Below are positions 45,825 through 55,315 of a stretch of 64,000 nucleotides of DNA, piece after piece. The DNA is from Riptortus pedestris (Eukaryota; Arthropoda; Insecta; Hemiptera; Alydidae), in the NCBI GenBank assembly GCA_019009955.1, contig CM032228.1, forward strand, positions 864,501 to 928,500. Reading direction: 5' to 3'. Position numbers and translations under genes: made by a program. The notes beneath the pieces are model-generated. The model was not told the DNA's origin, made no database searches, and saw only the letters and a list, made by a program, of their open reading frames with translations. Within the stretch, counting starts at the first letter, position 1. Every line of letters begins with the position of its first letter.

Positions 45825-46738
45825 TCCTTCACGTATTTGGCACACTGGACTTAACAAACAACATAACTTAAAGAAATTAAAAAGAGTACAAAGACTGATG
45901 GCAATCAAAATTATAAAGTGCTTTAAAACAGTTTCGTATGATACTACCTGCGTTCTAGCTAAAATAGTCCCCATCGATTTATTAGCACATACTTTTGTTG
46001 ATCAATATAACCTTCTTAAAAAGTCTATTAATTCAAACTGGATTTGTTGAATTAGAATTGGAATACAAAAGATGGTATCACCCTGGCAAATTTCCAAATT
46101 TATTAATATATCAAGGAAATAAACCTTTAGCTTATGTTAAAGCACATTCTGATAATTTTGGAAATGAATTGGCCGATAGAGCTGCTAAGTCTGCTTCAAA
46201 AGATTCCCAATTACCAGAATAATACAATAAAATCTCCAAAGCCCACGTAAAATATATGTTAAAACTCACCTAACTGAAAAGTTAGGCAACAACAATGGAC
46301 TGTAACTAATAAAGGACAACATTTAAAAGTTTTCATTCCAAACATTATCACATATATCAACAGCACATACATACAGCCAGACTTTTACGGTACACAATTA
46401 GTAACAGGACATGGTACACTAAATTCTTGCTACCAACGATTTAACATAAAAGACAATACTTGCCCTCTGTGATTACTCAACTCCACAAACAAGTTAACAC
46501 TTAATATACGATCCCAGACTATAGACAAACCAACGACAAAAACGAAAACAAGACATTGAACAAAAAAAAGGCAAATTTCCAATAGAAGAAGACAAGTTAT
46601 TTTGAAAATATAATAATGCATTTAAAATATTTGCAGAACATGCTTTTGAAACGATTAGTAGGTTGAATACTTGTTATAACTGATACAACTACTATACTTA
46701 AAATATTTAGGAATATTCAATAATTTCTTTCTCTTTTT
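45825..46738 (+). pseudogene. LINE-C RT C-terminus, RNase H end and tail
   Basis: It continues as RIWHTGLNKQHNLKKLKRVQ and VSYDTTCVLAKIVPIDLLAH, the R1-type post-RT region. Then comes the end of an RNase H domain (AYVKAHSDNFGNELADRAAK, with the final GNExAD motif) and the tail QLVTGHGTLNSCYQRFNIKD, a hallmark of R1/I-type LINE C-termini that normally leads into a Cys-rich end (here CPL then stop). The first two thirds of RNase H appear deleted at about 46050. 46620-46738 is 3' UTR. Confidence 0.75.
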
Positions 46739-46744
46739 CTTTTT

Positions 46745-46862
46745 AGCAGATTTCCCTTAAGGGAAATCAGCTATTGAGGTCGTACTCATGACGCGAGTTT
46801 CAAAAAATTTCTTCAAATGTCCATCGATCCTACCCAGGAGATGACGAAAATGAGGTCCGTTC

Positions 46863-46930
<68 letters not shown>

Positions 46931-47415
46931 CTGTTAACGCTCTAGCGGTCGCAATTTTTGTTTGATCGTTACCAAACTCGAAATTTAATCGTTTTATGTA
47001 AAAAGAAAGATCTAGTTCGTTAATGGCTGAAATCGGACCAGTAGGAGGGGGGGGGGTTTAAAGGGGGGATTTTTGAAAATTCGAAATATCTCCGTTATTA
47101 TGCGTCGAATCGAAAAATTGTATTGAACCAATGCTAATGCACATTAAATTTACTATAAATATTGTTCTATACATTTATTCTCTATCTTGAATATTAACCG
47201 AAATATTTGCATTTGTATTCTGTGTATGTTCGGCAGGAATCGTCTATGTTCGGGACTTTCCGCCGAGAGCTCTGGCGGCCGTTTCCATAACTATTCGTCT
47301 CTCTTGAATAGGTTTAGAGATACCTTACTACAACAGTTGTTATTGGGCTGATTTATCTACTGTATCAATTCACGTGGGAAATCTGCTTAGTTTACGCAGC
47401 CCCTGCGTGACGGAC
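46745..47415 (+). mobile_element. Element X copy 1 (non-coding)
   Basis: It starts AGCAGATTTCCCTTAAGGG, which contains the palindrome GATTTCCCTTAAGGGAAATC. Then come the block CATCGATCCTACCCAGGAG and GACGAAAATGAGGTCCGTTC, a long (TA)n run (46869-46926), TGTCTGTTAACGCTCTAGCG, and the end GGGAAATCTGCTTAG plus an ACGCAGCCCCTGCGT hairpin and GACGGAC. The AGCAGATTTCCC/GGGAAATCTGCT pair is a subterminal inverted repeat. Both sides are T-rich. No ORF. Classification unknown. Confidence 0.8.
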
Positions 47416-48125
47416 TTTTTTTTTCTTTAGACTAATAATCTTCTCTTTATACGTTTTTATTTTATTTAACGTTGTTATTTTTAAATCTTTATATATATCT
47501 CATAGTTTTGAAATAGTTTATAAATAAATTGTAACACACTCCAAATGCATGTGATATGCTAACTTGCATGGGACATGTAGAAACAAATAAACGGCCTTCT
47601 TATAGGGTTAGCTGGCAAACATTGTTTTGCCTTATAAGTTATTTCTAGTTTAATTCTAGTGTAGACAAAAAGTAACTTACTTATTATAAGTGTGTAAGTA
47701 TGTGGTATATGCATGAGATAGGCATGGAGCGCTATCAACGATAAGGGAATATAAAAATAATAAACGCCAAACAATATTTTTTTTAAGTTATTATAGTTTA
47801 TTTCTTAAAATTACATATCACATATTAATTACGACAGTAACACTAACAAACAACATCAATCTTTTAATGCTATAGCATGAACAATATTTTTTGTTAGCCC
47901 ATCTTTAGCGAGCACAAACAAACTGGGTGGTTTACCCACTCGAGAGCATGCTACGTACAATTGCCCGTGTGAAAAACATGGTGTACTCAAATCTAAGCCA
48001 CAAATAGATATCGTTTGGCCTTGGGATTTGTTGATTGTCATTGCGAATGCCAATCTAATCGGAAACTGAATTCGTTTGAATTGAATTGGCACATCTGTAG
48101 GTATGATAGGAATCCGTGGTATTAA

Positions 48126-49814
48126 CCCTTAATTGGCCAGGAACTCAAAAAATGACTTGAAATGAAAATGTTTCTTAAAAACACATTATTTGCGTTCCTA
48201 ATAAATAGAATATATAAGGTTTTACTTAATTTTTTTTTTCTGTCTCAGGTAAGAAAAAACGCCTCGTTCCTTCACTATTCTTTATTCTTTTGTGACAGAG
48301 GGCTTTCAGAGCATACGCTCCATCATCAGTGCCCTCCTGGCAAACAAATACCATAAAAACGTTGTACAATATGTCATTTAATTGAGAAATTTGGATTTTT
48401 TTCTGAACAAAAATATTACATGTTGTCATTAAGTACACCTTGGCCAGTTACTCTAAAACCTCAGTGGTGTATAGACACCACTACTCTGTACACTCTACAC
48501 TACTCTGGCAAGTACACTCTGGCCAATCACTGTAAATCAAAGGGGGTGTCTGTAAGTTATGTTAATAAACTGAAATAATTTCTAAAAATTTAATTAAATA
48601 ATTTATTATGTAATAAAAGAAACGTGTTGTTAATAAAAAATAAGTACATTGTAAACAAAATATAAATCCGTCAAAAATATCATTAAACCTTCCATTCGTG
48701 TCCAAGAAAACAGGGCCTTTTACGGGTGTTACAAAGTTTCACATTACATTTTCAGCATAAAAGAACTGTTTGATTTTGGTGACAGAGGCTGCACTTTCCT
48801 TTTGCAGTGAATACTTGTCAATGGTGCATCCCATCAAGTCTTGCTGCATCGGCTATGAGAGCTGCAGCAGTTCTTGGCTGCAATTGGTGGTGTCTAGCCC
48901 TTTTAGCTCGCCGGTCCAGCAGAATATCCTCTGCAATGTGTATTCGAAATTGTTTTAAATTCATTTTTTTTAGGGTGTTCCTTTTGTGCAATAACAATAC
49001 GTTATTAACCACCAAATTCAATTATTAGCTGAAAATGTTCATATAATACTTGTGGGAGCGGTAACCTGTTCTATAAAGTGCAACGAACATGTCACTAAGG
49101 TCAACACTTTGTTGTCATACCATTCAATCATGTTGATACACTTTTTGTTATGAACATATTCTTCATAACATCCTCTTCCCTCTTTCACCCTCAATATTGA
49201 AATGTTCCAATATTTCATTCATTTCAATTTGAAAATTTCCTTCATACATTTTGGGGCATCCGTGTGCATTTTCTCCTTCATTGTTGCTTTCTTCTTCATC
49301 AGAGGTGATACTAAATTTTGGTAGCAAAGAGAAAAATGGTTTCACCTCGACTTTTATACGTATCTGTTAATTAAAATGGTAAAAGTAAGAAATAATATAA
49401 AATCATGCCCCTTGGGCAAATTTGTTGGTATTTGGCCAGGGTGAACTTAAGTACACCATCCTTAAAATCCATGCTAAAACTCTATTTCTCTCCTGAATGG
49501 AAAATGAAACACATAGGAACTTAAATACAATTCTTTACAACTAATTCACCCATTTTGGTTCATATTTAAATCGAATAGCGTATATTTTAATGAATTAGAA
49601 ACCTTGCTGGCAACTAGTGTGAAGTAGGGTGGTAAACAATGATGATTTTCTTCAGTATATTGCTAGTAATTAGCTCCAATAACAATAAATGGACTTGTGT
49701 CGCATATGTCCATGCTTGGGAGGTTACAGGGGTGTGGACTGTGGCCTAAAAGGGGTAAGAATAGCAGTTGCTCTCTGAAAGGGTTAAATATAAGACACCT
49801 GGGCCAGTTAAGGG
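48126..49814 (-). mobile_element. piggyBac-like element, internally deleted, inserted in the Helitron
   Basis: The 1,689-bp insert is flanked by TTAA (48122-48125, 49815-49818) and has 13-bp inverted ends CCCTTAATTGGCC / CCCTTAACTGGCC. Removing it with one TTAA restores the Helitron frame (GENILIPRIPII). The TTAA target is diagnostic of piggyBac-type transposition. The interior encodes piggyBac-like transposase pieces on the minus strand (48690-49400). Confidence 0.9.
48690..49400 (-). pseudogene. piggyBac-like transposase remnant
   Basis: The N-terminal piece (49345-49163) is acidic: FSITSDEEESNNEGENAHG. Downstream comes SVDLSDMFVALYRTGYRSHK, two stops, LNLVVNNVLLLHKRNTLKKM and NLKQFRIHIAEDIL, matching the end of piggyBac-type catalytic domains (VDxxDxxxxxYR...NAxxLY...FRxxxAexL). 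RTAAALIADAARLDGMHH follows, then a C-terminal Cys-rich finger (KGKCSLCHQN, KCNVKLC, CFLGHEW). The DDE core between the acidic and C-terminal parts is missing. Confidence 0.75.
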
Positions 49815-50722
49815 TTAATATATTTTCACCTTTGAACTTGCCATTTAAAATGCTGGCTTTGATAAGGTTTTTCATCAATTTTCGAATGACTAATCGCGTA
49901 CCATTGCACAGCCGTGGGGGGTTTAAATTACGAAGCAAGATAATTGGAGATCCAACCTTCAATTGTAAATTATGCGGGGGCATGCCTGGCAAATCCAGTG
50001 AGTTCAAAAATTCTCTGGGAGAATTGACAGCTTCGCTGGCATCGCAAACTGTATCAATAGATTTGTATCATACCAAGTTCCCTGCCAACAACTGTTGTAT
50101 CTTCAAATTTAAATTGTCAACGTCTGCATTTTTTGCTGCTAAAATAGCTCTTTCTGCAAGCCACTCATGATTTATGTACTGTGTGTGTACATCATTTGTT
50201 CAATGAGAGTATCTTGCGAATCAGCGATTGTGCAGAAATCGGTCGGTAATTTTACGTATCCAGTTTCATCTGTAGCAACTTTTCCATCACCGATATCTAA
50301 GAGTTGTTTTGAGAATGTTTCAGCTGATGGATCTTGAAGCATTTGAACGCGCATATTTACTTTCAGCTATACTTTTTCAACATTACGGCACAATGGAGAT
50401 GATTTTAAGCAAGCGTTGATTTCATCAGCGTATGTTGAACGTGGAATGACGGCAAGTGTTTGTCTGAAATCACCAACAGAGTGCCGCCAAATAGTTTGTC
50501 GTTGTTTTTAATATCTTTCAATGTCCTGTTCAACGCCTCAATTGAATGTTTGTGTGCCATAGTACATTCATCCCAGATGATAATTTGACACTGTTTCAGC
50601 ACGGTCGCCATGGACGATTGTTTTTTTAATGTTACACACTGCGTCAGGGTTATTTTGAATATTTAGTGGCAGCTTAAATACTGAATGAGCTGTTCTGCCT
50701 CCATCCAATAAAGTTGCCGAAA

Positions 50723-51705
50723 TTTCAAAAAAAAAAAAAAAAAAAAATTGAAACAAAAGTTGTAAAAAATTGAATTTTACTAAAAAATTATTTTGTCATA
50801 ATTATATAGATATATTATAATTATTTAAAAAAAGTATACTTACAACACAAAAGCCGTTGTTGGTTGGAGCTCGTCACACGTGTTGAGTACTTTCAAGGTT
50901 ATATAAATCACTTGATTAACTGAACTAATAGTGCCAAATACACTTAAAATTAATAATTTTATTATTATGAATAAAATAGTAATAATAGTTAATATGAGAG
51001 TTACACTGAGATAGCATTATGATAATTGTAAACGTTATTACTACACTTGATACATAAACAATAATGATGGCCGATAACTGTGTAGAGAGTGAGAGAAGTC
51101 TTATTGTGTGAGTGAAACAGGAGACCGGCTTCAGTCTCATCCCTACTTCTTGCTGTTTACTTAGAACTGACACCGGTATAGTGGGGCATTTCACTCACCA
51201 GTAAAGGCGCGGCAGATTTTAAGAATCTAAGATTGGTAACACTAAGCATATATCAGGATTAAACTTTAATAATAAAAATAAATGTTTATTTTCAAAAAAA
51301 AAGTTTTAGATTTGCCATAAGCTAAGGGAAATTTTAATCGAAGTACAGATAAAAACACTATAATTGATCAGTTATCGCGCGAGATGATAATGATTAAATT
51401 ACTAAAATGGCTATAAAAAAATAGGGGTTGGTGATAAAAAAGTAAAAATTTAGGGTTGTATGTATTTTTTATTACCACATTATAAAAAAAAAAATAAAAA
51501 CAAAAAATTTCATCCAAAAATTTAAAAAAAAATGTTAAGGGTGAACAACCCTTATCACTTAGGGGTATGAATAATAGATAGTAGCCGATTCTCAGACCTA
51601 CTGAATACGCATATAAAATTTGGTAAAAATCGGTAAAGCCGTTTCGGAGGAGTACGCTAACTAACATTGTGAAATGGAAATTTTATATATTAGACTATAG
51701 GAAGG

Positions 51706-51734
<29 letters not shown>
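50723..51734 (+). repeat. AT-rich stretch; 51545-51690 carries a dispersed-repeat end
   Basis: 50723-51200 shows only an A-run and AT-rich sequence. 51545-51690 has GGTAAAAATCGGTAAAGCCG, TTTCGGAGGAGTACGCTAAC and ends AAATTTTATATATTAGA, a sequence I remember as a common terminal segment of interspersed repeats in many insects. The element body upstream (from about 51230) has no coding capacity that I can see. It abuts the minisatellite. Confidence 0.5.
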
Positions 51735-51736
<2 letters not shown>

Positions 51737-54215
51737 TGGATGGATGGATGGATGGATGGATGGATGGATGGACGGATGGATGGATAGATATATATAATTT
51801 TGAACGGACCTCATTTTCGTCATCTCCTGGGTAGGATCGATGGATGGATGGATGGACGGATGGATGGATAGATAAACATAATTTTGAACGGACCTCATTT
51901 TCGTCATCTCCTGGGTAGGATCGATGGATGGATGGATGGATGGATAGATATACATAATTTTGAACGGACCTCATTTTCGTCATCTCCTGGGTAGGATCGA
52001 TGGATGGATGGATGGATGGATAGATATACATAATTTTGAACGGACCTCATTTTCGTCATCTCCTGGGTAGGATCGATGGATGGATGGATGGATAGATATA
52101 CATAATTTTGAACGGACCTCATTTTCGTCATCTCCTGGGTAGGATCGATGGATGGATGGATGGATGGATGGATAGATATACATAATTTTGAACGGACCTC
52201 ATTTTCGTCATCTCCTGGGTAGGATCGATGGACGGATGGATGGATGGATATACATAATTTTGAACGGACCTCATTTTCGTCATCTCCTGGGTAGATGGAT
52301 GGATGGATTACATAAATTTTGAACGGACCTCATTTTCGTCATCTCCTGGGTAGGATCGATGGATGGATGGATGGATAGATATACATAATTTTGAACGGAC
52401 CTCATTTTCGTCATCTCCTGGGTAGGATCGATGGATGGATGGATGGATGGATATACATAATTTTGAACGGACCTCATTTTATTTTCAACGGACCTCATTT
52501 TCGTCATCTCCTGGGTAGGATCAATGGATGGATGGATAGATATACATAATTTTGAACTGACCTCATTTTCGTCATCTCCTGGGTAGGATGGATGGATGGA
52601 TTGATATACATAATTTTGAACGGACCTCATTTTCGTCATCTCCTGGGTAGGATCGATGGATGGATGGATGGATAGATATACATAATTTTGAACGGACCTC
52701 ATTTTCGTCATCTCCTGGGTAGGATCGATGGATGGATGGATGGATAGATATACATAATTTTGAACGGACCTCATTTTCGTCATCTCCTGGGTAGGATCGA
52801 TGGATGGATGGATGGATAGATTATATAATTTTGAACGGACCTCATTTTCGTCATCTCCTGGGTAGGATCGATGGATGGATGGATGGATATATATATAATT
52901 TTGAACGACCTCATCTCTCGTCATCGATGGATCGATGGATGATGGATGGATAGATATACATAATTTTGAACGGACCTCATTTTCGTCATCTCCTGGGTAG
53001 GATCGATGGATGGATGGATGGATAGATATACATAATTTTGAACGGACCTCATTTTCGTCATCTCCTGGGTAGGATCGATGGATGGATGGATGGATGGATG
53101 GATGGACGGATGGATGGATAGATATACATAATTTTGAACGGACCTCATTTTCGTCATCTCCTGGGTAGGATCGATGGATGGATGGATGGATAGATATACA
53201 TAATTTTGAACGGACCTCATTTTCGTCATCTCCTGGGTAGGATCGATGGATGGATGGATGGATAGATATACATAATTTTGAACGGACCTCATTTTCGTCA
53301 TCTCCTGGGTAGGATCGATGGATGGATGGATGGATGGATAGATATACATAATTTTGAACGGACCTCATTTTCGTCATCTCCTGGGTAGGATCGATGGATG
53401 GATGGATGGATAGATATACATAATTTTGAACGGACCTCATTTTCGTCATCTCCTGGGTAGGATCGATGGACGGATGGATGGATAGATATACATAATTTTG
53501 AACGGACCTCATTTTCGTCATCTCCTGGGTAGGATCGATGGACGGATGGATGGATGGATGGACGGATGGATGGATAGATAAACATAATTTTGAACGGACC
53601 TCATTTTCGTCATCTCCTGGGTAGGATCGATGGACGGATGGATGGATGGATGGACGGATGGATGGATGGATAGATATACATAATTTTGAACGGACCTCAT
53701 TTTCGTCATCTCCTGGGTAGGATCGATGGACGGATGGATGGATGGATGGACGGATGGATGGATAGATAAACATAATTTTGAACGGACCTCATTTTCGTCA
53801 TCTCCTGGGTAGGATCGATGGATGGATGGATGGATGGATAGATAAACATAATTTTGAACGGACCTCATTTTCGTCATCTCCTGGGTAGGATCGATGGACG
53901 GATGGATGGATGGATGGACGGATGGATGGATAGATAAACATAATTTTGAACGGACCTCATTTTCGTCATCTCCTGGGTAGGATCGATGGACGGATGGATG
54001 GATGGATGGATAGATAAACATAATTTTGAACGGACCTCATTTTCGTCATCTCCTGGGTAGGATCGATGGATGGATGGATGGATAGATATACATAATTTTG
54101 AACGGACCTCATTTTCGTCATCTCCTGGGTAGGATCGATGGACGGATGGATGGATGGATAGATATACATAATTTTGAACGGACCTCATTTTCGTCATCTC
54201 CTGGGTAGGATCGAT
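51735..54215 (-). repeat. Minisatellite built from an X-element segment plus TGGA repeat, about 32 copies
   Basis: Each unit (about 65-95 bp) is a fixed part, ATAATTTTGAACGGACCTC and ATTTTCGTCATCTCCTGGG, then TAGGATCGATGGA and a variable (TGGA)n with occasional TGGACGGA, ending GATATACAT or GATAAACAT. Reversed, the fixed part is the internal CATCGATCCTACCCAGGAG to TCCGTTCAAAATTAT stretch of X. Long open frames (repeating SIHPSIHPS and [11 protein letters not shown]) are artefacts. Unit 52905-52935 is damaged. Confidence 0.95.
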
Positions 54216-54297
54216 GGACATTTGAAGAAAGTTTCCGAAAATTGCTTCATGAGTACGACCTCACTGGCTGATTTCCCTCAAGGGAAATCTCATAAAT
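54216..54297 (-). mobile_element. Left end of element X, inverted, adjoining the minisatellite
   Basis: GGACATTTGAAGAAAGTTTCC, then ATGAGTACGACCTCACTGGC and GATTTCCCTCAAGGGAAATC are the reverse of the X left end (46750-46840), with the palindrome slightly mutated. The X right half is absent, so the minisatellite occupies the place of the X interior. Confidence 0.85.
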
Positions 54298-54390
54298 GTT
54301 TTATTATATAAAATAAACTTTTAATAGTAATACAGCAAATATGGAATTAGTATAATATTATTTGAGTTTTTAAATGAAATTAAATTATTT

Positions 54391-54532
54391 ATTAACATCC
54401 ACTTTTACGCTACTATGGCTAATTATCTACAGGTTTTCACCCTTTTCTAACCAGGGTGGAACTAAAGATATTATATAATGAATTCCTTTCCCGTCACTAA
54501 ATATATTCCTTTCTCCAAGCGGGAATCGAACT
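54391..54532 (-). mobile_element. SINE copy 2, near a host splice acceptor
   Basis: Reverse of the SINE body: TTAACATCCACTTTTACG (tail), CACCCTTTTCTAACCAGGGTG (3' hairpin), and GCGGGAATCGAAC, the reverse of a tRNA-type B box GTTCGATTCCC. It ends about 53 bp before the exon at 54586. Confidence 0.82.
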
Positions 54533-54585
54533 TATAAAAATTATAAAAAGTTGAGTCTTTATAATTGTTTCATTTTTCTTTCTAG

Positions 54586-54683
54586 TTTTGTCAACTGAGA
54601 GAAGACATGTTTAAATCGAATATGCTCATCTGCTATGTAATATGGATCTTCATAGTAGCCTGCCAGACAACAATACTCCCAAG
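54586..54683 (+). CDS. Host exon: membrane segment of a probable adenylyl cyclase
   Basis: A pyrimidine-rich tract and TTTCTAG precede the exon at 54586, and AAG/GTAGGA follows at 54683, good acceptor and donor sites. The 98-nt exon encodes FCQLREDMFKSNMLICYVIW then IFIVACQTTILP plus two bases of the next codon. The REDMFKSN piece followed by a hydrophobic helix resembles the start of the second transmembrane cassette (TM7) of class III adenylyl cyclases, plasma-membrane enzymes making cAMP from ATP. It ends in phase 2, and the exon at 61077 begins with the one base needed (AG+G, Arg). The family call is from pattern memory; the exon call itself is stronger. Confidence 0.68.
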
Positions 54684-54860
54684 GTAGGACAGTAGAAATA
54701 CAACCTATTTTATTTGTAAGTTTCATTTATCATGGCCCTACATTGACTTATACAATGTATGTATGTATACTCCAAACTTATCATGTTAGAGCTCTCACGC
54801 ATTTGACATCATCAATCAAGCTACGCTTATAATGAAACACATTGTAATTTGTATCCCTAA

Positions 54861-55172
54861 TTGCTCATGTTGTATCGTTGAATAATTCCATGCAGAAGGT
54901 AATTAGAAATGACTATTTCCTTTTGCCCGTCTTGCTTCCTTGATGCAACAACATGGAATGAGCCTTTGCTCATGTTGCATCGTTGAATAATTCCATGCAG
55001 AAGGTAATTAGAAATGACTATTTCCTTTTGCCCGTCTTGCTTCCTTGATGCAACAACATGGAATGAGCCCTTGCTCATGTTGTATCGTTGAATAAATCCA
55101 TGCAGAAGGTAATTAGAAATGACTATTTCCTTTTGCCCGTCTTGCTTCCTTGATGCAACAACATGGAATGAG
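54861..55172. repeat. 105-bp tandem repeat, three copies
   Basis: The units start TTGCTCATGTTGYATCGTTG at 54861, 54966 and 55071 and end CAACAACATGGAATGAG. They are almost identical. CATGTTG near the start and CAACATG near the end are inverted within the unit. The repeat is intronic relative to the host exons. Open frames here are artefacts. Confidence 0.95.
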
Positions 55173-55315
55173 TAATCTTAGTGCTCGGGAGTTGAGAGCA
55201 GGCTGTCGCCTACCTCAACCGTGAAATGAGACCAACGAATCTCATATAAATAAATAAATACATTGAATTCATATTGCTTGCTTAATATGTATTAAATGAC
55301 AAAGGACTAACAAAT

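Larger units (their letters stand above)
47859..50722 (-). pseudogene. Helitron helicase (PIF1-like) fragment, split by a piggyBac-like insertion
   Basis: Minus-strand conserved helicase motifs in order: ATLLDGGRTAHSVFKLPLNI (50.7 kb), IIIWDECTMAHKHSIEALN (Walker B-like), LFGGTLLVIS then DFRQTLAVIP after a frameshift, [38 protein letters not shown], and after the insertion IQFKRIQFPIRLAFAMTINK with SQGQT, ending GQLYVACSRVGKPPSLFVLA. These are the C-terminal PIF1-type helicase motifs of Helitron Rep/Hel proteins. The Rep nuclease and Walker A region are absent, cut at about 50722 next to an A-run (50729-50747). Frameshifts lie near 50185 and 50490. Confidence 0.85.

Noticed and set aside
47859..48092. 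Host PIF1 DNA helicase gene
   Set aside because: The motif set and its C-terminal ending match Helitron helicases, and the copy has frameshifts and a truncated 5' side. No introns or intact N-terminus.
52280..53773. 497-codon minus-strand frame rich in SIHPS repeats
   Set aside because: Translation of (TGGA)n plus the X-derived unit. It is periodic, with parallel overlapping frames, so it is not a gene.
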